From contig NZ_CP017147.1 in NCBI RefSeq assembly GCF_001741865.1, positions 4,579,001 to 4,643,000 of the forward strand: a DNA stretch of 64,000 nt. Direction: 5' to 3'. The notes beneath the pieces are model-generated. The model was not told the origin of the DNA. It ran no database searches and worked only from the letters and a program-made list of their open reading frames with translations. Position numbers and translations under genes: made by a program. Positions 1 through 8,824 of the stretch are shown piece after piece (position 1 is the stretch's first letter; every line of letters begins with the position of its first letter). Origin of the DNA: Bosea vaviloviae (GTDB lineage: Bacteria; Pseudomonadota; Alphaproteobacteria; Rhizobiales; Beijerinckiaceae).

Positions 1-1
1 A

Positions 2-670
2 TTCCTTGAATTTCCGCCGCCGGGCTATAGCCTGACCTGGTTCAAGACCTATTTCGCCTCGCCGCTCTGGATCCAGGCAACGATCCGCTCCTTCCTCGTC
101 GCCTTCGCCACAGCGGTCGCCGCGACGACGGTCGGCGGCTTCACGGCACTGGCGCTGGCCAACAGCCGCACGCGCTGGGGCGGACTTATCTTCGCGTTCT
201 TTCTCGCGCCGATGATCGTGCCGCGCATCGTGATCGCGGTTGGGCTGTTCTATCTGTTTGCGCGAATGGGCCTGATCGCAACGGATCTGGGCCTCATCAT
301 CGGCCATACCGTTTTGGCGATCCCGTTCACGCTCGTCACCATCGCCGCCGTGCTCAAAAGCTACGACCAGCGCCTCGACCAGGCCGCCGCCACGCTCGGC
401 GCCAATCGCCTGCGCACCCTGGTCGGCGTGACGATTCCCTTGGTGAAAGGTGGCCTGGTGGCCGCCTTCCTCTTCGCCTTCATCACCTCCTTCGACGAGC
501 TGACGATCGCGATCTTCGTCAGTGGCGGCCTCAAGACGACCCTGCCCAAGCAGATGTGGGACGACATGATCCTGCAGTTGAACCCGACCCTGGCGGCCGT
601 ATCCGTGGTCGTCTTCGTGGTGGTCACAGTGATGCTCGTGACCGCGGAACGCTTCCGCCGCGCGCCTTGA
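2..670 (+). CDS. ABC transporter permease, PotC/spermidine-putrescine type (5' truncated)
   Basis: Inner-membrane permease subunit of a polyamine/opine-type ABC importer (BPD_transp_1 family). The frame is open from base 2, so the N-terminus lies off the window; about 222 residues are present of a usual 260-270. Several hydrophobic helices are visible. The cytoplasmic EAA-type coupling loop reads DQAAATLGANRLRTLVGV (bases 368-430), followed by a PotC-like FDELTIAIF helix. The cognate ATPase, first permease and binding protein must lie to the left. The CoA ligase starts 29 bases after the stop, so co-transcription is likely. The subfamily call is firm; the substrate is unknown. Confidence 0.85.
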   Translation, partial: FLEFPPPGYSLTWFKTYFASPLWIQATIRSFLVAFATAVAATTVGGFTALALANSRTRWGGLIFAFFLAPMIVPRIVIAVGLFYLFARMGLIATDLGLIIGHTVLAIPFTLVTIAAVLKSYDQRLDQAAATLGANRLRTLVGVTIPLVKGGLVAAFLFAFITSFDELTIAIFVSGGLKTTLPKQMWDDMILQLNPTLAAVSVVVFVVVTVMLVTAERFRRAP

Positions 671-699
671 ACCCGATTTGCGACGATCCAGAGTGTCCC

Positions 700-2229
700 A
701 TGCCTTTCGATGATGACGGCTTTGTCGGTCTGCTGAGCGAGCGTGCCCTGCGTGATCCCGACGGAATCTATGCCCGCTTCAACGGCGAACCCGTGAGCTA
801 TGGCGCGCTCGACCGGCAGGCCTGCGCCTTCGCCGCCCATCTGCATGCAAGCGGCATCGCGCCTGGCGAGTGCGTCGCGGTGATGATGAAGAACAGCATC
901 GCTGCGATCGCCTGCGTTTTCGGCCTGGCCAAGGCGGCAGTGGCTTGGGTTCCCGTCAACGCGCAGCAGCGCGGCGACGGGCTGCGCTATCTGCTGAGCC
1001 ATTCCGGCCCGCGGCTCGTCATCGTCGATGAGGACCTCGCGGCGCTCGTCTCCGAAGCTCTTCCCTCGACAGGAGCGCCCACGATCCTCGTCCACGGGCC
1101 AGACGGCGGCCTCGACGCCATCCTCGCCGAGACCAGCGCTTTCAACCAGCCGCCGCCGGCGCCCGATGCGGTGTTCGCGATCATGTACACATCGGGCACC
1201 ACGGGGCGCCCCAAGGGCGTCATCGTCTCGCATCGCATGCTGCGGCTGGCGGCCGAGGGCGTCGGCCTCGTCTCGGCCGCACAGCCTGGAGAAGTGCTGT
1301 TCGTCTGGGAGCCGCTCTATCATATCGGCGGGGCACAGCTCCTGCCCCTGCCGATGATCCGTGACGTCACGCTCGCCATGGTCGAGCGCTTCAGCGCCAG
1401 CCGCTTCTGGAGCCAGGTCAAAGCCGAGGGCGCGAGCCATATCCATTATCTCGGCGGCATCCTGCAGATCCTGCTGAAGCAGCCGCCCGGCCCGCTCGAT
1501 CGCGATCATGGCGTCCGCATCGCCTGGGGCGGTGGCTGCCCGCCCGATATCTGGCCGCAGTTCCAGCAGCGCTTCGGCGTCGAGATCCGCGAATGCTACG
1601 GCATGACGGAAGCCTCCAGCATCACCACCTGCAACGACAGCGGCGTGGTGGGTTCTGTCGGCCGCCGCATGCCGTGGTTCGGCGTTGCGCTGCTTGGCCC
1701 TGACGGCCACCCCGTACCCAATGGCGAGCGCGGCGAGATCGTTGTCGAGACCACGCTGCCGGGCGCGATCTTCCCGGGCTATCTCGACAATCCCGAGGCC
1801 ACCGCAAAGGCACTGCGCAATGGCAGGCTGCACACCGGCGATCTCGGCTCCTTCGACACCGATGGGAACCTCTATTTCCACGGCCGCATGACCGACAGCG
1901 TGCGTTGTCGCGGCGAGAACGTCTCGGCCTGGGAGGTCGAACATGTCGCCGCCGAGCACGAGGCGGTGGAGGATTGCGCCATGATCGGCGTCGCAGCCGA
2001 TATCGGCGAGCAGGATATCAAACTGTTCGTCAAGCCGAGCGAAGGCGCGATCCTCGATCCTGCGACCCTGTCGGACTGGCTCGGCCGTCGGCTCGCCCCC
2101 TATCAGAACCCGCGCTACATCGCGCTGGTCGACGAGTTCGAGCGCACGGCAAGCCAGCGCATCATGAAGCACAAGCTGTCGCCCCGGCTCGATGATTGCT
2201 GGGACCGCGCAGCATTGGCGGAGCGCTGA
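700..2229 (+). CDS. AMP-dependent acyl-CoA synthetase/ligase
   Basis: A 509-residue ANL-superfamily adenylating enzyme that should activate a carboxylate as acyl-AMP and transfer it to CoA. Visible motifs: the P-loop-like MYTSGTTGRPKGV near residue 161, a GGGCPP/ECYGMTEASS core near 270-305, the HTGD motif near residue 378, and the C-terminal catalytic lysine in RIMKHKL near 490. Length and motifs resemble the crotonobetaine/carnitine-CoA ligase (CaiC) group, but the substrate cannot be read. I chose the ATG at 700 because the open frame upstream overlaps the permease gene. The next gene begins one base after the stop, so the two are translationally coupled. The link to a transporter suggests that an imported acid is activated. 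Confidence 0.85.
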   Translation: MPFDDDGFVGLLSERALRDPDGIYARFNGEPVSYGALDRQACAFAAHLHASGIAPGECVAVMMKNSIAAIACVFGLAKAAVAWVPVNAQQRGDGLRYLLSHSGPRLVIVDEDLAALVSEALPSTGAPTILVHGPDGGLDAILAETSAFNQPPPAPDAVFAIMYTSGTTGRPKGVIVSHRMLRLAAEGVGLVSAAQPGEVLFVWEPLYHIGGAQLLPLPMIRDVTLAMVERFSASRFWSQVKAEGASHIHYLGGILQILLKQPPGPLDRDHGVRIAWGGGCPPDIWPQFQQRFGVEIRECYGMTEASSITTCNDSGVVGSVGRRMPWFGVALLGPDGHPVPNGERGEIVVETTLPGAIFPGYLDNPEATAKALRNGRLHTGDLGSFDTDGNLYFHGRMTDSVRCRGENVSAWEVEHVAAEHEAVEDCAMIGVAADIGEQDIKLFVKPSEGAILDPATLSDWLGRRLAPYQNPRYIALVDEFERTASQRIMKHKLSPRLDDCWDRAALAER

Positions 2230-2230
2230 G

Positions 2231-3325
2231 ATGGCCGCCTGCGACATCCTGATTTCGGGCACAGGCGGCTTTGCCGCGCGTATCGCCTTCGACATCGCCG
2301 CGACGACGGAGCAGCCGGTGCATGTCACCATCGCCGGCCGCAATCAGGAGCGGTTGCGCTGGCTGCGCACGGCCGCCAACGCCCGCGCCGCCCTGTTCGG
2401 CAAACCGGCGCGCTTCGACACGCATGCGATCGACCTGCTGGCGCCCGACGCGGCCGATGCATTGCTTGCGGCGACCGGCCCCCGCATCCTGGTGCAGGCC
2501 GCCTCGATCCAGACCTCGCAGGTCATCGCCCAGCGTGGCAATGCCTGGACGCGCCTTGTCGCTGAGGGTGGTCTGAGCGCAACCGCCGTCTTCCAGGCGC
2601 TCATCAGTGCTCGCGTCGCGGCAGCGATCACGCGTTCGGGCGAGGCGATCACGCTCGTGAACTGCAGCTTCCCGGATGTCGTCAACGGCATCATCACGGC
2701 GCTCGGCCACGATGTCGCCTGCGGCATGGGCAATGTCGCCATCCTGTCCAATGTCTTCGCCGGCTCGGCGTCCGTTCCCGCCGGCGCAGAGGTCAAGGTT
2801 CTTGCCCATTATCAAAACCTCGCGGCCTGGCGACGCCCTCCAACAGAACGGGGCGGCCCACCTCCGCGCGTCTGGATCGACGGCCGTGAGGTCGATGATG
2901 TCTTCGCGCGCTTCGCGGACATCCAGTTGACGCCGGAGCCGGTGATCGAGATTTCCGGCGCCAGTGGCGTGCCGATGCTGCTCGCCATGGCGGCAGGCCG
3001 AGAGTGGCGCGGCCATGTCCCCGGGCCGAACGGCTTGCCGGGCGGTTATCCCGTGCGATTGAGCGAGGGAACACTGAAACTCGATCTGCCGGCGGGGCTC
3101 ACCCAGGAGGAGGCGGTGGCCTGGAACGCGGCGTTCGAGCAGGAGAACGGTCTGGTGGTTTCACCGGCTGGCGAGGCCCGCTTCAACGGCGTGCTGCGCG
3201 AGCAACTCACGGCGCAGCTGCCCGAACTCGCGGCCGGCTTCTCGGTCCGCGAGCTGGAAAGTGTGTGCCAAACCCTGCTCGGCGTCAGAGATCGGCTTAT
3301 GACCATGGCCGCGGGTGATTGCTAG
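2231..3325 (+). CDS. NAD(P)-binding Rossmann-fold protein, saccharopine-dehydrogenase-like N-terminus
   Basis: A 364-residue protein starting one base after the CoA ligase stop. The N-terminus ILISGTGGFAARIAFDIA is a dinucleotide-binding beta-alpha-beta turn, followed by a second strand ending in AGRNQERL, as in NAD(P) dehydrogenases of the saccharopine/Gfo type. A central VNCSFPDVVNG / GMGNVAILSN segment (residues about 145-180) recalls the substrate domain of dehydrogenases. I cannot name a characterised family member. From context it is an oxidoreductase acting with the adjacent ligase on the transporter's substrate. The stop codon TAG is the first three bases of an interspersed repeat. 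Confidence 0.6.
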   Translation: MAACDILISGTGGFAARIAFDIAATTEQPVHVTIAGRNQERLRWLRTAANARAALFGKPARFDTHAIDLLAPDAADALLAATGPRILVQAASIQTSQVIAQRGNAWTRLVAEGGLSATAVFQALISARVAAAITRSGEAITLVNCSFPDVVNGIITALGHDVACGMGNVAILSNVFAGSASVPAGAEVKVLAHYQNLAAWRRPPTERGGPPPRVWIDGREVDDVFARFADIQLTPEPVIEISGASGVPMLLAMAAGREWRGHVPGPNGLPGGYPVRLSEGTLKLDLPAGLTQEEAVAWNAAFEQENGLVVSPAGEARFNGVLREQLTAQLPELAAGFSVRELESVCQTLLGVRDRLMTMAAGDC

Positions 3326-3452
3326 AGCGATGTCCGACCCGATTGAATCGGTTCAATTGCTCTAGATCCTTGTTTTAACGCGTTTTCTTCGCGCAAAACA
3401 CTTCGCGTTTGTCGCGGGGGAACCGGTATCCACTTCGCTCGAAAACGCTCTA
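3323..3452. repeat. TAGAGC-type interspersed repeat, copy A (long form)
   Basis: About 130 bases bounded by TAGAGC and GCTCTA. It contains the sub-blocks CCGATTGAATCGGTTCAAT, CTTGTTTTAACGCGTTTTC and ACCGGTATCCACTTCGCTCG. The last two blocks recur at 35344-35402 and at 54068-54172. It fills the whole gap between two convergent genes, and its two ends form both TAG stop codons. The internal inverted repeats could fold and act as a bidirectional terminator. Confidence 0.8.
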
Positions 3453-4730
3453 ATTCGGCGCTCCGCTCTTCTTCACTTCGCCTTGCGTGATGAGGCGGGC
3501 GCTGCGCTGCCCGCTGATATAGATCCACAGCCAGCTCAAAGCGACAGTGAGACGGTTGCGCAGCCCGATCAGGAAGAAGATGTGAGCGACGCCCCACATC
3601 CACCAAGCCAGGCGCCCTTTCAGCTTGATCCAACCGAAATCGACGATTGCCGCGCGCTTTCCAATCGTCGCAAGATTGCCGGCGTTCTTGTAGTGGAATG
3701 GCAGCGGCGCGGCTGCGTCGCTTAACCGGGCCTTGATCACCGCGGCGACATAGACGCCCTCCTGTTTGGCCGCCGGCGCCACGCCGGGAACAAGCTTTCC
3801 ATCCGCCGCGGTGACATGGGCGGTATCGCCGATCACGAAGATGTTCGGATGTCCGGGGACGGTGAGATCCCCTTCCACAAGCACCCGCCCTGCCCGGTCG
3901 GCGGGCGCATTCAGCCAATCGGCCGCCGGCGAAGCCGCGACGCCTGCGGCCCACAAAATCGTCCTTGCCGGGAGAAACTCCTCGCCGAGCTCGACACCGT
4001 CCTCGCCGCATTTTGAGACGGCGTGCCCGAGCTTGATCTCGACCCCGAGACGCGTCAGCGCCTGGTGGGCGTAGGCCGACAAATCCTCGCTGAAGCCGGA
4101 GAGGATGCGCGGGCCGGCTTCGATGAGGACGACGCGCGCGCTATGCGTATCGAAATTGCGGAAATCACCGTGCAACGTGTCCCGGGCGAGCTCGGCGATC
4201 GTGCCGGCGAGCTCCACGCCGGTCGGGCCGGCGCCGATGATCACGAAGGTGAGGAAGGGCGCACGCCGGGCCTCATCCGTTTCCCACTCGGCCTGCTCGA
4301 AGGCCGACAGGATGCGACGCCTGATCTTGGTTGCATCCTCGAGGGTCTTCAGACCGGGCGCATAGGGTTCCCATTCATCATGGCCGAAATAGGCATGGCG
4401 CGCGCCGGTCGCCAGAATCAAGGTGTCGAAAGCGATCGGCGGCTCACCATCCAGCAAAACCTCTTTCTCTCGGACATTCACGCCAACGACGCTCCCAAGC
4501 AGCGTCGTGACATTCTTGTGGCTGTGCAGCAGAGAACGGATCGGCCAGGCGATCTCCGATGTCGCGAGCGAGGCAACCGCGACCTGGTAGAGCAAAGGCT
4601 GGAACAGGTGATGGTTGCGCCGATCGATGACGGTCATGCGCACCGGCGCGCCCGCGAGATCGCGCGCCGCTTCAAGACCTCCGAAACCGGCCCCGACGAT
4701 GACGACATGATGTGCGGAAGGAGTGGTCAT
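3450..4730 (-). CDS. ndh: Type II NADH dehydrogenase (NDH-2), NAD(P)/FAD-dependent
   Basis: A 426-residue single-subunit NADH:quinone oxidoreductase that passes electrons to the quinone pool without pumping protons. The N-terminal FAD site is VIVGAGFGGLEAARDL (residues 10-25). A second GxGxxG in IIGAGPTGVELAG, near residue 165, is the NADH site. LILATGARHAYFG is the usual FAD-contact segment. The C-terminal hydrophobic and aromatic stretch WWMWGVAHIFFLIGLRNR and the following helix fit the membrane-anchoring amphipathic tail of the family. Full length. The gene stands alone and converges on the preceding operon across repeat copy A. Confidence 0.9.
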   Translation of the reverse strand: MTTPSAHHVVIVGAGFGGLEAARDLAGAPVRMTVIDRRNHHLFQPLLYQVAVASLATSEIAWPIRSLLHSHKNVTTLLGSVVGVNVREKEVLLDGEPPIAFDTLILATGARHAYFGHDEWEPYAPGLKTLEDATKIRRRILSAFEQAEWETDEARRAPFLTFVIIGAGPTGVELAGTIAELARDTLHGDFRNFDTHSARVVLIEAGPRILSGFSEDLSAYAHQALTRLGVEIKLGHAVSKCGEDGVELGEEFLPARTILWAAGVAASPAADWLNAPADRAGRVLVEGDLTVPGHPNIFVIGDTAHVTAADGKLVPGVAPAAKQEGVYVAAVIKARLSDAAAPLPFHYKNAGNLATIGKRAAIVDFGWIKLKGRLAWWMWGVAHIFFLIGLRNRLTVALSWLWIYISGQRSARLITQGEVKKSGAPN

Positions 4731-4934
4731 GGCTCACAGGCGCCGTGGCGACAGCGGTCTTCGCCGTCAGCGTCGGGAACGTATACGATTCCTGCAGATA
4801 GAGCTCAACATCGTGTGGGAGCGGCTGAGATAGCCGATCGAGATGTCCTGACCGATATCGAGTTCGAAATCGCCGCTGCGGGTCGTCTGCACGAAGCCAT
4901 ATCGAGGCAATCGAGACGACCGCCTCGAGAGGCA
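4731..4934. other. Intergenic spacer upstream of the NDH-2 gene
   Basis: 204 bases between the NDH-2 start and the end of the DUF2171 gene, both on the minus strand. It should hold the NDH-2 promoter. I see no convincing RNA gene, riboswitch or strong inverted repeat. Confidence 0.4.
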
Positions 4935-5189
4935 TCAGAGATCGACCGGCAGCCCGGATTTTTCCTCCTCCAGGGTCACGGCGATATCCGCATTCGCGGA
5001 GAGGCGAACCTTGTTCTCCTCGACGCCAGCCACGAAGCCGGCCTCGATGTAATGATGATGACCCTCGTGCTTCCCGTGGCTGTCGCTCATCTTGAGCTTG
5101 ATACGGCCACCTTCGACGCGATCGACCGTCCCGACATGCACACCGTCGGCCCCGATGACCTCCATGTTCTCCTTGACGCTGTCTTTCAT
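4935..5189 (-). CDS. DUF2171 domain protein
   Basis: A small soluble acidic protein of 84 residues. The pattern VIGADGVHVGTVDRVEGGRI, then a charged HGKHEGHHHYI segment, then a VRLSANAD strand matches the DUF2171 family, a PRC-barrel-like small beta fold common in Hyphomicrobiales and of unknown role. I chose the ATG at 5189 because AGGGAGAAG lies 5-12 bases upstream; the longer frame has no such site. The HHH cluster might bind metal, which is inference. The gene is monocistronic, with about 170 bases before the next gene. Confidence 0.7.
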   Translation of the reverse strand: MKDSVKENMEVIGADGVHVGTVDRVEGGRIKLKMSDSHGKHEGHHHYIEAGFVAGVEENKVRLSANADIAVTLEEEKSGLPVDL

Positions 5190-5357
5190 CGCGATCTTCT
5201 CCCTGGTGAGTTTCGGGCGATCATGAAGTCGTGCCGGACATGCGTAGCCACGGCAGGACATGCGTTGATCGGCGCGAGCAGGACTGTAACCCCCAGCCGG
5301 TCAGGCCGGTTCCAACTCATCGTCGTCTGCGATCCCCCGGCTTCTTCCAAAGCGTCG

Positions 5358-7166
5358 CTATGGGTTCCCGAGTTGAGCACGTCTCAATCCGCGCAGGCTG
5401 TTACCCAGGAACCAGCGCTCTGCGCGCGCGAGATCATCAAGCACGAGTTGTCGCTCAATCGCTTCGCCGCTTCCGATCAGGCTTTGGCGTAGCACGCCCG
5501 GCAAGACGCCATCGCTCAGCGGCGGCGTCAGCAGGACCCCGCCCCGCTCGACGAAGATGGTGCTGCGCGCCGATTCCGTCACGAAACCGGCGCGGTTCAG
5601 GAAGATTGCCTCATCGGCTCCCTGCATCACTGCCGCCGCATAGGCGGTCTCAAAGAGCCGGCGGCGCGTCGTCTTGTGCCGCAGGAACGGATCGGCGGCA
5701 TCGATCCGGTCCGCTGCGACAATAACGCCGAGCCGCCGCTCCGGCTCCTCCGCCAACACCGGTGCGTGGAAATCGAGAGCCCCGTCGCGGCGCAGTTCGA
5801 GGCGGATGCGCCGGTCGTCTCGCCTGTCAAAACTTGCCGCCAGGCTGTCGAGTCTGGCTTGCGCATCGTGGCGGTCGAAACTGAAGTCAAGCGCACTTGC
5901 CGAACGCTCAAGGCGGTCGAGATGCAATTGCAGGCGCACGAAGCCCGTTTCCCCAGACCAGCGCAACGTTTCGATCAGGCCGTAATCCTCGGCGAGATCA
6001 GTCAGGACGCGGGCCTTGAGCAAGGCCTCGGCATATTCGCTCGCGGCCTCTGAATCCGCCACGATTCCACCGCCGATACCATAGCGCCCCACGCCATCGG
6101 GAAAGATCGCCGCGGTGCGAATGGCAACGTTGAAACGCAGGTCGCCATTGGGAGCGATTGCGCCGATCGCTCCGGTATAGACATCCCGCGGTCCGTCCTC
6201 GATCTCACGGATGATCTGCATCGCCCGCAGCTTGGGCGCACCGGTGATCGAGCCGCACGGGAAGGTCGCCCGCATGAGCTCTTCGAGCGAAAGGCCGGGC
6301 AGCAAACTGGATGTCACGGTCGATGTCAGCGTGTGGAATGTGGGGTAGGTCTCGACCTTGAAAAGGCTCGGCACCTCGACCGAGCCCAGCACGCTGATCC
6401 GCCCCAGATCGTTGCGCAACAGGTCGACGATCATGAGATTTTCGGCGCGCTGTTTCGGGTCGGCTTGCAGCGCCGCCTTGGCGGCCCGATCGGCCTCGGG
6501 ATCGTCGAGACGCGACGCGGTTCCCTTCATCGGGCGCGTCGTCGCCCGGCCGGATTCGACCTCGAGGAAGAGCTCCGGCGAGACCGACAGGATCGTGGCG
6601 TCTTCAAAGGCAACAATCCCGCCATGCGACACCGGCTGGCTGGCCCGTAGTGCGGCATAAAGCGCGAGCGGGTCGCCATCGTAATGGAAGTCGACCGGGA
6701 AGGTCAGGTTGATCTGATAGGCGTCGCCGGCTTGCAGATATTCGAGCACGCGCGCGACCTTGGCGGCATGCGCGGAAGCCTCGAGCCGTGGCTGAACCAG
6801 GCCAAGCGGCAGCGGCGGAGCCAGACCCGCGAAGTGCCGGTCGAGTTCAACCGGTGCGACCTCCAACGGCTCCCGGAACAGCCCGAACCACAGCAGGGGT
6901 AATGCGCGCTTCGAAGGCATCGACGCCACGAGCCGAGGCTCGAAGGCATAGCCCAGTTCGTAACCCAGGAAGCCGGCGGCATGCAGCCCACGCGCCAGGC
7001 CGTCCTCGATCCTGCGCAACGCGGCCGGAACCTCGTCGCCATGAACACAGGAGACGATCTCGACCGGATCACGATAGAGCCGCGCCGGGGCCGATTTGGC
7101 GAGGCGATCCTCCAGCAGCACGAATGGCTGCCGTGAGCTCAGCATGGTCTGGAACGAAAGCGGCAT
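5358..7166 (-). CDS. pabBC: Aminodeoxychorismate synthase component I fused to aminodeoxychorismate lyase (PabB-PabC)
   Basis: A 602-residue bifunctional folate-pathway enzyme. The N-terminal two thirds is a chorismate-binding PabB domain with PMKGTASR near residue 190, the GSITGAPKLRAMQIIREIE block near 285 and FNVAIRT near 325; with an amidotransferase PabA it makes 4-amino-4-deoxychorismate. The C-terminal third is a class IV PLP lyase (PabC) that releases pyruvate to give p-aminobenzoate: HKTTRRRLFE holds the PLP lysine, and IFLNRAGFVTESARSTIF and FLGNSLRGL are family signatures. ATGs at 7166 and 7145 are both possible; neither has a strong ribosome site. No pabA is nearby, so the glutaminase is encoded elsewhere. 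Confidence 0.88.
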   Translation of the reverse strand: MPLSFQTMLSSRQPFVLLEDRLAKSAPARLYRDPVEIVSCVHGDEVPAALRRIEDGLARGLHAAGFLGYELGYAFEPRLVASMPSKRALPLLWFGLFREPLEVAPVELDRHFAGLAPPLPLGLVQPRLEASAHAAKVARVLEYLQAGDAYQINLTFPVDFHYDGDPLALYAALRASQPVSHGGIVAFEDATILSVSPELFLEVESGRATTRPMKGTASRLDDPEADRAAKAALQADPKQRAENLMIVDLLRNDLGRISVLGSVEVPSLFKVETYPTFHTLTSTVTSSLLPGLSLEELMRATFPCGSITGAPKLRAMQIIREIEDGPRDVYTGAIGAIAPNGDLRFNVAIRTAAIFPDGVGRYGIGGGIVADSEAASEYAEALLKARVLTDLAEDYGLIETLRWSGETGFVRLQLHLDRLERSASALDFSFDRHDAQARLDSLAASFDRRDDRRIRLELRRDGALDFHAPVLAEEPERRLGVIVAADRIDAADPFLRHKTTRRRLFETAYAAAVMQGADEAIFLNRAGFVTESARSTIFVERGGVLLTPPLSDGVLPGVLRQSLIGSGEAIERQLVLDDLARAERWFLGNSLRGLRRAQLGNP

Positions 7167-7339
7167 CTGCGGTGTGGCTTCTGATGGGATAGGCGGCGCA
7201 ACGCCCGGATCAGCCGCGCGCGTTCCAGATAGAAGGCAATGCGGCGACATGCCGAGGGGCATCTGAGCCTGGGCCTTCCGCCCGTGTCCGGCGATCCGAT
7301 GTCGCGGCACGATATCGGCTTCATACGAGATTGCCCCGA

Positions 7340-8101
7340 TCAGGTCTTGCCGCCCTTGCGGAGCAGATAGGTATCCATGATCCAGCCCTTCTCCTCGCGG
7401 GCCTGCCGTCGAATCCGCTCGATATCGGCCGCCACCTCCGAGAGCTTTCCAGCTACCAAGATCTCGTCCTCGGTGCCAAGATAGGCGCCCCAGTAGATAT
7501 CGAGATCATCCGCCTCGATGCGCGTGAAGGCCTGGTCGCCATCGAGCATGACGACGACGCTGTCGAGATTGTCGGGAAATCCCTCGGTGAGTTTGCGCCC
7601 GGTCGTGATCAGCACGGGCTGGCCGATGCGATTGAGTGCAACGCGATGCCGGGCCGCCAGTGCCTGCACGCTGCTGATGCCGGGGATGATATCGTATTCC
7701 AGCGCACATCCTTTGGCCTGGATATGGTCGATGATCCGCAATGTGCTGTCATAGAGCGTCGGGTCGCCCCAGACGAGAAAGCCCCCGCATTCGCCCTCCC
7801 CGAGCTCCGCCATGATGAGGCTCTCATAGGCATCCGCCAGCTGCGCGTGCCACTGATCGACGCTGCCGCGGTAATCTTGTCCTGCAGCGGCACGCGTTGG
7901 AATCGGCATCGGGACCATGCGATAATCCGAGCCCTCGATGAAGCGCTCACAGATGTCCTTGCGCAATCGCTGCAGCGCCACCTTGTCCGTACCCTTGTCG
8001 GGGATGAAGAAGACATCGACCTGGTTGAGGGCCTTGATCGCCTGGACCGTGACATGGTCGGGATTGCCGGCCCCGATCCCGATGATCAGAATTTTGCGCA
8101 T
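7340..8101 (-). CDS. cobF: Precorrin-6A synthase (deacetylating)
   Basis: A 253-residue SAM-dependent methyltransferase of the tetrapyrrole methylase fold. CobF methylates C-1 of precorrin-5 and removes the acetyl group in aerobic cobalamin synthesis. The start at 8101 gives the classic MRKILIIGIGAGNPDHVTVQAI opening. The SAM-site segments FLVWGDPTLYDSTL (near residue 105) and YDIIPGISSVQALAARH (near 130) are clear. Length matches the family (about 250). No other cob gene lies in the window. I looked for and did not find the B12-box consensus upstream, so a cobalamin riboswitch is not supported here. Confidence 0.88.
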   Translation of the reverse strand: MRKILIIGIGAGNPDHVTVQAIKALNQVDVFFIPDKGTDKVALQRLRKDICERFIEGSDYRMVPMPIPTRAAAGQDYRGSVDQWHAQLADAYESLIMAELGEGECGGFLVWGDPTLYDSTLRIIDHIQAKGCALEYDIIPGISSVQALAARHRVALNRIGQPVLITTGRKLTEGFPDNLDSVVVMLDGDQAFTRIEADDLDIYWGAYLGTEDEILVAGKLSEVAADIERIRRQAREEKGWIMDTYLLRKGGKT

Positions 8102-8411
8102 GCGGCCCTCATGATCCAAGCTCGCCTCGCAAAGCAAGCTCTCCGGCATACCATGCGGCAAGCCTGTCTTGTGCGTCTGCACGATACGGCCGCAGTTGGG
8201 AACGTCATTTCGAAGGGGGCGGACCTGACAGCCCTGTTCTGCCCGAGCCGCTGCAAGGCGGCGAGGCTGGCGGCGTCTGCTGCGGCCCGGCGGAATGCCC
8301 CCGCTTGTCAGGGTTTCCGAAATTGCCTGACCTCCCGCGAGACAGCCGCCGATGCCTTCGGACGGCTATATGAGATATCAGCTGGCGGGCATGAATGAGG
8401 GTGATGGCGCG
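8102..8411. other. Divergent intergenic region between cobF and a small orphan gene
   Basis: 310 bases between divergent genes, so it should hold promoters for both. Open frames here have the biased, low-complexity look of shadow frames. I see no conserved RNA motif. Confidence 0.35.
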
Positions 8412-8696
8412 ATGGCATACACAGACGAACTCGAGCCGCTCCTGGCCTTCGAGCGGGAGCTGCGGCGAAAGATCGCCCTGCGGATCGCTGAGGAAGCCGG
8501 CGAGCAGCCCGGCGGCGCTCCGTCCGAGCATCAGATCGCGGTTGCCGATGAGGCGATCGCGAACTGGATCGAGGCGGGAGAGGAAGACCAGGACATGCGC
8601 GCCTTCCGGCCGATAGGCCCCCTCCAGCAGTTGCTCGCCGATCACGCGCTGATCTGCGAGCGCATTCTCGATATTCGCGATCGGCGGCTGTCGTGA
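8412..8696 (+). CDS. Small hypothetical protein, acidic and helical
   Basis: A 94-residue soluble protein, rich in Glu, Ala and Leu, with a likely helical pattern (LLAFERELRRKIALRIAEEAG), no signal peptide and no membrane segment. I do not recognise a family. The ATG at 8412 follows GAGGG at about ten bases; an in-frame ATG at 8391 is the alternative. Codon use (GC-rich third positions) supports coding in this strand over the overlapping low-complexity frame on the other strand. Confidence 0.55.
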   Translation: MAYTDELEPLLAFERELRRKIALRIAEEAGEQPGGAPSEHQIAVADEAIANWIEAGEEDQDMRAFRPIGPLQQLLADHALICERILDIRDRRLS

Positions 8697-8824
8697 CGGG
8701 CAACGCGACCGTCGGTCCGCTCCAGACTGGTTAGCAGGCTGCTGCCAGCAAGGTCCGGACATTTTCATTGGAAGGACTGCCTGTCATATAGCTCGCTCCG
8801 CCGAATCGCGCCGGGAAGAAGTCC

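Noticed and set aside
361..2343. Long minus-strand open frame (about 660 codons) opposite the CoA ligase gene
   Set aside because: Composition is typical of an antisense shadow in GC-rich DNA, with no recognisable domain; the plus strand has a complete ANL enzyme.
3323..3452. Possible CRISPR or small-RNA locus because of repeated palindromic blocks
   Set aside because: Blocks are dispersed singly at gene borders across the window, not in a regular repeat-spacer array.
8102..8411. Cobalamin riboswitch upstream of cobF
   Set aside because: I looked for the conserved B12-box and GCCACTG-type elements on the minus strand and did not see them.
8205..8768. 187-codon minus-strand frame upstream of cobF
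   Set aside because: Low-complexity Pro/Ser/Arg-rich ends and no family match; the overlapping plus-strand 94-residue frame has better coding character and start context.
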